Source of the DNA: Paramarasmius palmivorus
Lineage: Eukaryota; Basidiomycota; Agaricomycetes; Agaricales; Marasmiaceae
Length of the DNA: 64,000 nucleotides
Reading direction: 5' to 3'
Assembly (NCBI GenBank): GCA_037176845.1
Contig: JAYKXP010000093.1
Location: 62,001 to 126,000, forward strand
The position numbers and the translations under genes were made by a program. The notes below the pieces were generated by a model. The model had not been told where the DNA came from. It was given only the letters and a program-made list of their open reading frames with translations, and searched no databases. Shown here piece after piece: positions 33,569 to 44,469 of this stretch; position 1 is the stretch's first letter, and each line of letters opens with the position of its first letter.

Positions 33569-35670
33569 CCGTTGGCGAGACACGAGGCATTCGCGAGTCC
33601 ACCCTTTCAGGCTGAAATACGATTGCATTAGTATGAGTGCAGACGTTTCTAAACGTTTTGTGGATTATTGGGGGAGCAAGTTTCGGAACTGGCTGAATGT
33701 AAATTCATAGCAAGCCTTTGTTGTACGCAACCACATACCTGTATCAAACATGGTCGTATGAGGAAAGCGTTATCGTAACCCTAACCTATATCCCTGGTGA
33801 AAATTTTCATTCGTGTCACATATGTCACGCCTTCACTTTTCCATGTGGACCATGCCTTCCATTCTTACATCCTCAACTCCCCAACGAAATCTTGCTGAAC
33901 ACGACGCTATCGTTACCCCAGGGGATTATTCGCACTGAATGTCAACGGGGAGCTTGAACGGTATGTCTACTGAGTTAACACTTGACATGGGGTCTCGCTG
34001 ACGATTTGGAGACCCTCTCCCGTAGCCTCCAAAACCGTACTGAGGACCTTTATTCATTCCACCCAACAAAGAAACGTAACAAGCACATACTCAAGCCCAC
34101 ATCATCCTGAATATATCCCGCATGGCGCAAGAGAAAAAGGACGATGTACTCGGCAAAGGTGAGCCTCAGCAAAGTCTGGATCCATGTAAACGACATGATT
34201 GACTTATTGCCTGAAAGAAACCTTTCCCAAGTCCTCCGAATGCGTCCTTCGATCAGCGTTACCCTCAATTGATTTCCTCATCCAACCGTGACGGTGACAA
34301 CCAATCACAATCGTCCTCGCCTCCCTCCTCGCTATACGTGTCCTACAGCTCCCCACCTTCCAGACTTTCCTATGTTGATCTACAGGACGATATTGGATAC
34401 ACAGATTTGAAACTTGTGCGGATTTTGTAATCGTGTCCAATGGTCGCCTCCATCCACCTACACGGTCTCCACTCCTTTTCTCAAACACTAGTCCACCGCA
34501 CATTCATCCTCCTTCATTACGCACACTACCAACACAAGCTATGGGAGCTCCGCAACGTGCGACATCCTCCGGCGAAATATCACCGTGCCTTGCCCGACGT
34601 GTTATGTTGATCTTAGTATTGATGCTGGTTTTTGGAAGGTGCTTGTGCGGGTTTGGGCTCCGACTGGAATGCGTTTTGTGGCGTCATAGCAGTGGGGTTA
34701 GAGGCGAAGGGACGCAGGAAATGAAGGACATGGATTCCAGTCAGAATGCACACCTGCATACAAGCACTCGTGCGTTGACTCGGTGTCCAAATTGCCGACG
34801 ACATGCTCATGTCACTATGGATGCTTTCGAATACATATTAAAATGAGGGATTGTGTCGCATTCCCGGACTTGGCGGAGGATAGCTGATTGGGAATATCCT
34901 GATACGACGACAGAGAGGCTAGATCTTGTGAGATAAACGAGGTCTCTGATTGAAACGTGAGCTGATTGGTACTATTAAAGTGGACCGTGCTCACTTTGTC
35001 CCGCAGAGTTTAGTATGGGTCATGGCCGGAATGCGCGTACTCGAGTTCAGTAATATGCAGAAACGCTCTCTCAGCAAGAAAGTCGACCACGCCCTCGATA
35101 TATCGGTCATTTTCGAACGAAATACCATTGCGAGCGACGTCCGTTGGGTTGATTTTGGGCGTCTAGGTGGGCGTTTAATGGGACTCGGTAAATCTCGAGC
35201 TTGGCTTAATCCCCAAATATTTCATCTACATGTGTCGCCATGCAGCATACCTTTCCGTCACCGTTAGATACTCATTCTCACATTCTCACTTCTCGTATTA
35301 CATTACCCCTCGCCCCTCATTGTTCAAGGCTACATGAATATGCGCGACCTTCTCGGCTCGCCAACCTCTTCTCTTCCACTATTGTTCAAAACAAGGTCAC
35401 ATTCCCAGAGATATCACTCTTTTCATGTCAGAATGGTCTTCGATATTCCTCAGAACAAGCTCGTATCCCTTGGTACATTTTCGTTTAGCACTGAAACAAA
35501 AAACAAGTTACAGACAAAGCATAGAATGTACAACACGAGTAGTAACGTTTGATATCATCATGTCAAGCAGGGCGAAATTGCGCGGATTCCTACATCTTAT
35601 CTTTCAGCGAATGGGAAACCAGAATGAGAATATACAACAAACCTTATGGTCATCGACGTCGATGGTAGAA
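33569..35670. other. Intergenic after beta3
   Basis: 33569-33960 copies the gamma1 3' flank (5282-5680), including GTGTCACATATGTCAC. 34050-34860 has overlapping open frames on both strands without support. 34979-35115 is a dispersed repeat. 35120-35670 shows nothing recognisable. Confidence 0.45.
34979..35115 (+). repeat. Dispersed repeat, copy 2 (inverted relative to 10977-11094)
   Basis: Matches the minus strand of 10977-11094 with a roughly 15-bp insertion near the middle. Confidence 0.6.
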
Positions 35671-35892
35671 CTATGGTCCAGGACCATACGTCGGATAAGG
35701 ATATGTGGGATATGGTTGAGGTGAGTACGTGCCAGGTGGGTACGCCTGGCGTGCAGTGACATCTACAACTGTGCCAGGCTTCAGCATTAGGATAAGGAAA
35801 CTGGATATAAAAGACTAACCTGCAGCATAGGCAGGCAGAACACATGCCACAAACGCAGTAAAAATAATGGAAAGTGTTGCGACGCGGATCAT
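35671..35892 (-). CDS. Small secreted Pro/Tyr-rich peptide, 56 residues
   Basis: Two exons: 35820-35892 and 35671-35768, with a GTTAGT donor and a CACAG acceptor. Exon 1 encodes a textbook signal peptide (MIRVATLSIIFTAFVACVLP, cleavage after AYA). The mature part of about 33 residues begins VVDVTARQ and is then almost only Pro, Tyr, Thr, Gly and Ser, with repeats of PYPTY type. No Cys is present. An upstream TATATAG lies at about 35965-35972. The splice and the clean stop in a Pro/Tyr frame make chance unlikely. It could be a wall-associated or effector-like peptide; the family is not recognised. Confidence 0.65.
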
Positions 35893-36862
35893 GTTGATCT
35901 TTGACGGTTGAGTCTTTGACTGAGGGATTCTTAAAGACGGTGATGCTTGGTTTGGTGGTTTGAACTATATAGCGCAAGGACTATCCTCTCAAACTTAGAT
36001 CGTTTGACTGTGTATCCGGTGACTTTGCTCCAAGTGATTAATATGTTATATCATGCCGAGTGTTCTGAAATCCTAGGATCATGCAAGCATCAGAGAACAG
36101 AGATCATCAAAGTCGAAGTGAATGAAACGAACTTTCATCTATCAGGCGGCGCATCGAAAAATCTGGGTCTGCGGTGATCGGAGAGATGCCTGAGAAGTGA
36201 CATTTGATTTGCCGCTCTTCCGAAGGGGCACGAGAAACAAGAATACATGAACAATCAAGCCCTGCGCCACGGGTGCTGTGTAGATTGTGCAATAAGAATA
36301 GGTTGAAGCCAGCTGTTCTAGTCCACCACGTCCTTCTGTGTTCATAACAGTATGTGATTGCGGAGTTTAGGGCAATCATTTCGATCTAGAAGTTGATTGG
36401 AAAATTGTTCTTCGTGTGGTGCTATGTGGCAATGGTCGGGCTGCTCAAAATAGTATGTTTGAAGCATTTGGCGTTGCCGTACTAGGCTACATTACCCAAG
36501 TCTCGAGACCTCGTATCACTTTAATAAACCAACTCCAAACTTCTGACGGATCTATCCCAATTTTGATCCTATTCACATGCTGGAGGAAGTCATGCACGGA
36601 TGCTATATGTGTTATAAATATGGATGCTCCCGTCAATAAGGTTACCAAGCTGTTCAATATACGTCAAATGACCGGGATACCTACAAGCCAATATGGCAGT
36701 GCGCTGCGTACTCGAGAGTGGGATCTCTAGGATTACTCTTTGCCCGGTTTCTCTTACGCTCCACAGACTATTTTCGTTTAAGTTGCCCTGATAATCAAGT
36801 GATCAATTGATTGTGATCTTGTTCTTTCCGAAGGTGATGGTTTATAACATTACGAGTGGGGC
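35893..36862. other. Intergenic
   Basis: Holds the peptide gene's promoter and, near 36800, the region before the GH76-like gene. Open frames here are short and unsupported. Confidence 0.4.
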
Positions 36863-39348
36863 ATGAATTCGATGCCTCCGCCTCTTTCGAGGATGCATTC
36901 TTATTCTGCGACTTTCTTGTTGTTCCTCCTCCTACTTCACGTTATTCCCGTTCAATCAGTCGACGTACCAGTCAGCTGGCGAGTGAGTTGTCATGCTAAT
37001 GCAATAGCCCAGCGTTATCTTCATCATTCATGACAGAAACCAAACATTACTGCCTCGTGGAACGAGCGAATCGATCGTGCCTCCATTGCCATTCAGAAGG
37101 TTTTGGATATGCTCGATGGAAATCTGACCGTTCAAGGTGAACTTCACTTTATTTCTCCGTGCATACATCTAACAAATGTTCGAGGAAGGAAGCGTCGATG
37201 CTGCAGCCACACTACATGCGCTGCTACCTCAACTTGATCATGCCGCTAAGCAAACCAACTACAAGGACAAGATGTACGAGTTTTTTACTCGTTATCCAAC
37301 CGCTTCGATTATGGCTAAATCGCTGAAGTAAGTCAGTCCTCGAGTTGACAAATACAGTAGGAACTGAGGGGTCCCCCAGCAACGTAACGCCACCAGTGCG
37401 TACTCACTCTCTCGATTGCTTCCATTGATTTCCTCAACGCTACGCTTCTCTAGTTGCAGCTTGACCTGTAACGTGGAACCAAGTACTTCGATATGCTCCG
37501 AACTAATCTAAGATCTTCATTTTCAGAATGTTCGGACTCACGGCGGTTTGGGCCTACACCACTTATCAAGACCCACAATTCTTGTCGGTGGCGAAAGACT
37601 CATGGTCCTCGGCTCGAAACTACACATGGCTGAAGGAAGATCTTTTGTCGGCAAATAAATCTATCAAACTCAATTATGATCATCTGCAGCAACAGTGTGA
37701 CGGAGGTGATGCATTTCTACCTGCTCTTTCCAAAATCAAACTGAATCTCGTTTAGTGAATATGACCGGTGGAACTTCGGGTGTGAGTTAACCTGTTTTCC
37801 TGTGGCGGTCTTGACAAATGTTTTATTAGGATGGTAATACCTTTAACGCGTTTTATACTGGGTATGTTGTGCTCTTCACCTAGAATCTCATGGCTCAAAA
37901 GAAAGCAGGAAATTCTTCTCGTGCGGGCATTTTGATCCCAAGATTCTGCAAAGACTAATCTAGGTCCAAAGGTTATCTGCATTTCTTTACGAAGCCTCAG
38001 CAGATCTAAAATATCTCGATGCGGCGCGGCAGGTCGCTGAATTCCTTAGGACCGTCCTTTATCAACCACCAGGGTTGATTCTCAGCCAGATAAACAATCA
38101 AAACTGCAGTATGCAAGGCAGTTCATCCGATATAACGGGATCAGGGTATTTCATTCAAGGCCTGGCATTGTTGCTCTCCGTCACTAATGACGCGTCTTTG
38201 GCTTCAACGTGAGTTGCTTTTCGGCTTTCATCAGCAGTATTGACACCCAATCAGAATGGAGGACGCCGTGATTGCCGCGACGAATCAGACCGGAATTTGG
38301 CAAGGAGCAGACGGCGTTCAAGGTCTGTGTTGAATCCAGAAGTCCCAATCGCAAAGCTTACAAGGGAACGAATGCAAGGCAACGATTTACATCCGTGGTC
38401 GAATGCGGACCTGGTCCGTGGCTTATCAACAGCGTACGCCCAACTGAATTCGACGAGTGAGTTAAAGAATTATATCAAGCAATACTCGGGTCCACCGAAA
38501 GTCCTGATACCCCTCGTGACGTCACCCGGAAAATTGAGCATCAAAGATTCTGTTGTCCTCTGGACCACGTAGTTTACGGATAGCAATCATAGTGGTAGAT
38601 ATTTATTGCAATGCTGTAGGTGAATCTATAACCAATACATGAGTTCGTGGAATTCACTAGAAGAGTTAGAAAATAGTACATGAAAAGAAGTCTCGTGGTG
38701 GTGCCGGATGTCCAAGGGTATCAGGACTTTCGGTGGACCCGAGTATATCGGGGTACAGGTACGGATTCGTGATCGCCATTATATGTTACTTGAGCTTATA
38801 ACGCAGTAGTACAATGCTGTCTGCGACCTAGCCACCGCCGGCAACAGTAGTATCTACTCTGGGAACTGGCGTGGTCCTTGGACATCTACGCTTGACCCGA
38901 TAAATGAGGTGGGAGCTTCGGTGGTTCTCAACGCTGGTGTAGCCGTCTTCGAACAGGATTCATCGATACCAGATGCACCGGCACCTTCTAGAGCTATGCC
39001 AGTAGGTAAAATTGCTGGCGGCGTTGTGGGGGTGTGGTGTTCATCGTAGGAAGCACAATCGCCATCGTTATTTACCGCCGTCGAGGCCAGCCTGAGGCGC
39101 CCCCTGCAACGCCTTTCACATTAGGTCCGGATAGTCCTGTCACGATACTACAAAGGGATGATGCCTCGCCACTGCCTTCGAAACGTCGCCATTTCTTCAC
39201 TCCCAATACACCACCCTCCGAGTCAGCCGTTCCGAGTACAAGCATCCAATCCAATCAACATCGCGAAGATGTTGATATCGAGGAATTAGCCAGGCGGGTG
39301 TACGAACGAATGCACCCAGAGGCGCCACCGTCGTATCATGCCGACTAG
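36863..39348 (+). pseudogene. GH76-like (alpha-1,6-mannanase family) membrane protein, broken by a MITE and a 1-bp deletion
   Basis: Exons traced: 36863-36982, 37037-37136, 37189-37327, 37527-37705, 37756-37781, 37830-37861, 37972-38208, 38255-38322, 38379-38484 plus 38746-38758, then from 38810. It starts with a signal peptide (FLLLLHVIPVQS). Segments such as MFGLTAVWAYTTYQDPQFL, NAFYTGLSAFLYEAS, GSGYFIQGLALL and LVRGLSTAY match agaric GH76-like proteins, which act on wall mannan. A 259-bp MITE sits inside the LKNYIKQY codons. Near the helix a G run (39028-39032) is one base short, so the frame hits TAG just before VFIVGSTIAIVIYRRR. The remaining open tail ends in APPSYHAD, with a PPSY box. 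Catalytic residues were not checked. The wall-remodelling role is by family only. Confidence 0.7.
38485..38743. mobile_element. 259-bp MITE in the GH76-like gene
   Basis: Perfect 28-bp terminal inverted repeats (38485-38512 and 38716-38743; they begin CTCGGGTCCACCGAAAGTCC). Flanked by TA on both sides (38483-38484 and 38744-38745), the duplication expected for Tc1/mariner-type elements. No coding capacity. Precise removal with one TA restores the host reading frame. Confidence 0.9.
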
Positions 39349-39583
39349 TGGTTCACTGAGCGGAAAATGTGATATATTATATGCTCAAGATACAGTACCT
39401 TCAGTGCTGTATGTTGTTCTGAGAAACTAGTTGTTCGTATAGATCTTCAATCGATTGCTTGGAAACACTGTTACACCTTCCGAGTAACTTACTCGGGAGG
39501 TAAAGCTTCGAACTATCGGACGTTTGTCATGCATTGAACGCGAATTCATTTTCAGTGTTTCAAAGACCACAAAGACACCTAAC

Positions 39584-40702
39584 CTAGGAGAAGTGGGTAC
39601 TGATCCAGTTCGACATGACCTGGAATGACCCTTCTTTGGCAGCAACCTGTACGGGGTCGGACTATACCCAGGCCAATAAGCATTATAATCTTATCTGGGA
39701 GGGATAGAGTAGTCACTCACCGCATTGGCACTCACAGCAAATCCATGTCCAACTCCAGACCATGCCGTGTGGTTATATCCAGGAACATAATCCACCATCA
39801 CTCCATCAATCTCATCAGCCAACGCAGGCGTCAATCCTGTATCGAACTCTGCAGAGTTGATTTGGACTGGAACAGTGGAGTTTGCCTTAACGAGCTCGTA
39901 GTCATCGGGAACGACGAGAAGAGAGGGGTGAGCCATTGTGGCGACGGTGACGGTGTTATTTTGGGTGAGACGAGTTGCGTAGAGGCCTGGGAATTGATCA
40001 GGTTCTGAGGAATTTACGGAAGTGGAAGGGACGTACCTCCAAAGCAGTATCCTGAAACGCCAATCTCTTTGACACCACGAGCTTTGAGTGCGTCTAGGAC
40101 AGCGAGGAGGGGTGGAGTGGTTATGGCTTCGGTGTGGTTTGTGATCCAGGTATCCAGAGGAATCTATAATGAATGCGCAACATAATGAGATGAAATAAAT
40201 CCGTCTATATTGATAAGAAGACGTACGCTATTGTCCTGAGGCAGAGGATCTCCAAGCAAATAGTCAGGCATGTAAGTCGCGAACCCTGCGTTGGCCCAAG
40301 TATCAGTCTGAACAAAAACCGAAAATACGTCATTTGGACAAGAGATCGGATGTAATCGGAATTACCAGAAGCTGCGCATTCGGAGAAACGATTTCAGTTT
40401 AACACCATCACGCATGGGAGTTGCAAGTACTCACGAAATTATCAGTTTTGCCGAATCCAAATACATCCATGAGGATGACAACAGCCTTCGTTGGGGTCAA
40501 ACTTCTTCTGACGAGGTATGTTAACATAGGTGTTGACGCCAGCGATAGTCACATTTCGGCCTGTCGGAACAGCACTGGGCGCGACGAATATGTGGTCGGA
40601 AGGAGGTGCCTGAGGGACTATGGCACTCTTGACATTGACAGCCAATGAAGCGATCAAGAAAGAGGTGAGGAAGAACAGCATACTGGGGACAGAAGTGCAC
40701 AT
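39584..40702 (-). pseudogene. Secreted dienelactone-hydrolase-like protein with a +1 frameshift
   Basis: Exons: 40435-40702, 40366-40371 (tiny, uncertain), 40227-40307, 40037-40163, 39721-39986 and 39584-39661. About 274 residues if the frameshift is ignored. It has a signal peptide (core LFFLTSFLIASLAVNV), TYVNIPRQKKFDP, AVVILMDVFGFG, the nucleophile elbow GYCFGG, EFDTG and GVGHGF, so a Cys-Asp-His triad of the DLH family is visible. The enzyme class hydrolyses ester or lactone bonds. One extra G (about 40485-40486, between FDPNE and AVVIL) shifts the frame in exon 1; no plausible intron removes it. Everything after is intact, so this is either a very recent loss or a sequence error. The last residues read VMSNWISTHFS. 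Confidence 0.75.
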
Positions 40703-40726
40703 TGAGTTGTTGACGACGGTTTCCGG

Positions 40727-40734
40727 CTTATATA
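40727..40734 (-). promoter_or_regulatory. TATA-box candidate of the DLH-like gene
   Basis: TATATAAG on the minus strand, 25-32 bases before the ATG at 40702 (or about 50 before the alternative ATG at 40681). Confidence 0.45.
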
Positions 40735-41223
40735 CTAATGGATGGACCCAACGGAATGATTGATAAGCGACCTGAAGCAAGAGACATGCGGTGATCAAGA
40801 AAGTCTAACGTGTCATCAGTCATCAAATCACATCCATTTCGGACACAATTCCGGACTACACGCGTTTTGAATTGAAAGCAATACTACAGTTGATTATGGT
40901 ACCTCCGTCCTTTGGCACTCTTCAGAGAGCCAATCGGATGGCTACCAGAGCATTTGTTGGTACGGTTAGCCTCCGAGGCACTTTTCGTATATAACACGTA
41001 CTATTGTCGAGAACGATTTCTGACATTCATAAACCAGACGCGTGTGAACGCACGTGCTCATGGTGCCTCAAGAAGCGACGCAAAACATGTGGGGAAAGAC
41101 GGGGTGGGACGGAATATGATGAAAATGGTATCGAAGAAGGTCATGGCTAGTAAGCCGTGTGAGTACGACTCGCTAATAATTGCCCAGCGTACAAAGACCG
41201 GAGTTACTTTCATCATCTAATTA

Positions 41224-41604
41224 GAGTGTATTTGTAGAGGGTTATACGGGTTTTTGTACGTCCAAATGATGCTCCATTCTGTCCATTTGAGTGAATTTTG
41301 CAAGGATCACTGACACTTAAATTAGTGTTACGTACTTGGGTCAGTGCAGCAGACTCTTGCTCTTTCCTGGTAACCGTACTAGTGATACCACACCACTAAC
41401 TGCAACCCACAATGCCATAGCATGCCCAACTTATCCTCCACCTAGCCCTCATCAAACCTGATAGCTTACCGCCATCTTCGTGACTTGTTGTAGCCTCGGA
41501 TTCTGATCTGGAGCTTCCAGAATGGTTTTTTCCGTCCATTTGAGTGACAAACGTAAGGGCCATGCGTATGGACAAAACCCGTATAACCCTCTACAAATAC
41601 ACTC
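41224..41604. mobile_element. 381-bp MITE
   Basis: Arms 41224-41257 and 41572-41604 are inverted repeats of 33-34 bp differing by one T (they begin GAGTGTATTTGTAGAGGG). TA flanks each side (41222-41223 and 41605-41606). Internally TCCATTTGAGTGA occurs twice. No coding capacity. Confidence 0.8.
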
Positions 41605-42827
41605 TATTATGACATTGGCACTGTTCACAAGCGAGGGGCGGGAGCTTGGATTGTATCGAAAGAATAGAAAAGGCGCCGCTTGCCTTCTACCTAGAAAGGA
41701 CTTAGAAGGCAGCAAGATTTACAGAACAATCGGAGTAATGTCGGTTTGAATGATTTTGGTGATCGGTGCGTGCGAAAAAAGCAAGCCGAGATGATGCCGA
41801 ACCTACAAAATTGATTCTTTCTGAGTGACTTCTGGGGATCGAAGATTACTGTAAACCAACTTACTTTCCCCTCCAAAAGTATCGATATCGATGGGTCTCT
41901 ACGCTTGACATCACGACAAGAGCTTTTAGTGTGTAGCTGATGGTGATCTGCAGCCGTCGCAGCTGCCCATACCAGTATACTTTGCGATGTTTTCAACGTG
42001 CTCACTTCAACACCGCTTTCCGTTCACACTATATACCTTTCCGTCGACCCCACTATCATCTCTTGTCCTGAAGCCTTCCTTTTTAACAAGGATTCGGGTA
42101 CACCGTGACACCTTTGCAATGGGGTATCTCCAGCGTATGAGAGCTCCCAGGACAGCCTTACAACGCGGGGATAAGACAGGTTGAATGCTTGGCGTGGTGA
42201 GGGCTCGAGTACGGGAAAATGTGGATACACACTAAAGTCGAGAGGTTTGTATAATAGTGGCTCATATAGGCGTGATTAAGGAACATATCCTCATCCGATA
42301 GTTCATTCGCCATCGTCCTGCAGCTCGTACTACACATACCCATGCTGCTCCGACCCACTACAGCTTTGTGGGGCTGTACCAACTTGTAATATCAGCGGTC
42401 AAAACTTCTTGAGTATACTCTGATTCTTCACGCTAGTTTCGACTGTGATGTTCCCAATTGGGGCTTCTGCTTTCTTTTAGTCCCGGTTCGTGCTCCTCTG
42501 GGCGCGATGCATACAACCGAAGACGAATACAGATGCCTTCTTCTCACCGAGCTTCCCGAGAGATCAAGTATCAAGCCTCATAATCGTGGCCGCCGGTGGC
42601 AAATGTGAGTCTTATCAACAACATCGTTGGGGATCGGACTTGGTCTGTAACGTTCGATGATTGTATTGTGACAGATTCCACTCCTAATCAAATCATTATT
42701 CTCCGAGTAAGATGTCTTAATTTTATTGTATAGCTCTAAAGCCTAGTTGAACTGCAACTGTGAGTGCGTGTTAGTGCATTCCAGTTGGCGCTCACCTTCT
42801 TCTAGAGGATATCCATTACTTCTCCTG

Positions 42828-44469
42828 TCACGGAACGTCACCATCATACGGTGGTAGAGTCCTCGTGCACGAGTTCGACCTATTGAGTCCGCTGATACTT
42901 CCTGTGTCGTACTCAGGCGGCAGGACATAGTCTCGCACCAGCCGCTCGTTCTCCCTCGTAAGGATTTCAATTCTGGAGTATAGCTCCCTAATCTGCATGG
43001 GAGATCTAGATTGCTCTACCTGTGTAGAGAGTACCGAGATCTCATCTAATCGGCGTTGAGCTTGTGTTTCACGATCGGCGTTTGGAATAGAAGATGATGA
43101 TGAAGGCATCGGAAGCGGTTGGTGAGTATCCGATTCGAATGAGGTCCCCTTCTTGCTCGGTATTCTGTGGGTGACAATCTCTGGGATAGCTTTGAATGGC
43201 TCAATGGTGACCACACTTTCCTCTGTGGTGTTTGTGAATTCTCCGGAAATAGCATATGTAAACAGTAGCATACCTTCCTTCTCTCTGTTACTTGTCTTCT
43301 TTTGATGACGTTTTCGCCATAGAAAGAGGACCAAGGCAGCCAGGAGAATTATCACACCGCCTGCTATCCCTCCGACAATAGCTCCTACAGGGAGGTGGGA
43401 TGAGGAACTAGGCAGGTCTTGCCGTGGAGGACCTGTTTGGGAAGGTGTTGAAGTGCTGGTTTTGGTACCGGCAGAATCCTCATTATCGCCGAAAATTGGC
43501 TTCTCACTGATAAATGAAAAAGAAGGATTGTACGTGAGATAGTCCAGCTGGAAGCTTTGGTCACCCGACACCCCTGACACGTTGACCAGTAGAGTATGGT
43601 TGCCAGGATTGAGGTCTGTATTGTTGTAGAATAGATAATTCAGTTCATTCAATTCGACGCCGCTCGTGATATTGATCTGAGAATAGTTGTTTCGTGTGAT
43701 GGTCCCATCCACGTCAAAGTCTAAGGTTATACTTCCGCTAGTATTTGCCATGATCCCGTATACGGAGATTGACGAACCTAAATCCGGGTTTAAGAGTGTC
43801 GAGGGCGTGGTGTTCAATGGCGACATACCTGCGAAACGAAACTCGAATGAATCATTGAATAGTCTGCTGACATGAATAGTGTTGTTCATCGCCATGGCAG
43901 TTGCCCTGGCATCCAGGGTGCCAACTGAGATTACTGTATCGGTCTGCTGTCCCCATCGACCACGATACTTTATCTCATCCGGTGCAGAGTCATCGACTAC
44001 TATGGTACTCCCAGTAAGAGGTGTGCTGCTTCCAGCAGTGGTAAGAAGATAGTCCACTGTAGCTTGGTCGCTCATATTATTGCACTTTATTGTGTGTTGT
44101 CCATCGGAAAGGGAAGGGGATCGATACCATTCGCGGTAGCCAGAGACTGGATCGACAGGTCTTGCCTCGCCATCGTCAATGCTTATTAGATCACAAAGCG
44201 GCCTTGTCTGCGTGAAAACATATCCTGCGAATGAAATCGAGGTGCCTATCAAGTGAACTCTGGTAAGTTATGGAGTACTTCTTAGTTCGATGTAACGCAC
44301 CGTGGAATATTGCCGTGAACCCTCCTCCATCGGATCCGCTGGCTACAGACCTAGCTGATCTCCCATACCAGTGGGGGCCCTCGATATCGCTCCATTGATT
44401 AGGATTTCCAGGGGAAATAGTCGTAGCAGTCGCATCCACTATAAGAGTGACTGGGTGATTTGTTGTCAT
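42828..44469 (-). CDS. Receptor-like single-pass membrane protein with two beta-sandwich modules and PPxY motifs
   Basis: Four exons: 44301-44469, 43829-44245, 43274-43777 and 42828-43222, in phase, giving 494 residues. Two ectodomain modules repeat a pattern ending in a TSIS-type strand: FTAIFHGTSISFAG, and later a module with VVDDSAPDEIKYRGRW and FRFAGSSISVYG, like galactose-binding-type folds. N-glycosylation sequons are frequent in the second module (NNTDLNPGNHTLLVNVSG). The helix is at 326-349 (VGAIVGGIAGGVIILLAALV) with a WRKRHQKK stop. The tail has a coiled coil (IRELYSRIEILTRENERL), then LPPEYDTGS and a final LPPYDGD. No classical signal peptide follows the ATG at 44469; related agaric proteins often start this way. 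The ligand is unknown. Confidence 0.75.

Larger units (their letters stand above)
13782..33960. repeat. Segmental duplication unit C (alpha3-gamma3-beta3), interrupted by two transposons
   Basis: Third direct repeat. It contains alpha3 (15608), gamma3 (28436) and beta3 (32109). A KDZ element (16846-26584) and a Plavaka-like remnant (28975-29826) inflate its length. The flank after alpha3 (26658-27330) aligns with the flank after alpha2 (10528-10970), for example the shared GCATCGACAGTTTCATCC. The flank after beta3 (33569-33960) instead matches the flank after gamma1 (5282-5680). Confidence 0.75.
40703..42827. other. Intergenic with one MITE
   Basis: Contains the MITE 41224-41604. Elsewhere only short unsupported open frames. 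Around 41980-42260 a possible promoter or small exon region could not be resolved. Confidence 0.4.

Noticed and set aside
34433..34846. Plus-strand frame of 137 codons with an ending CPNCRRH
   Set aside because: No ATG at the start, overlap with equally long minus-strand frames, and no recognisable domain.
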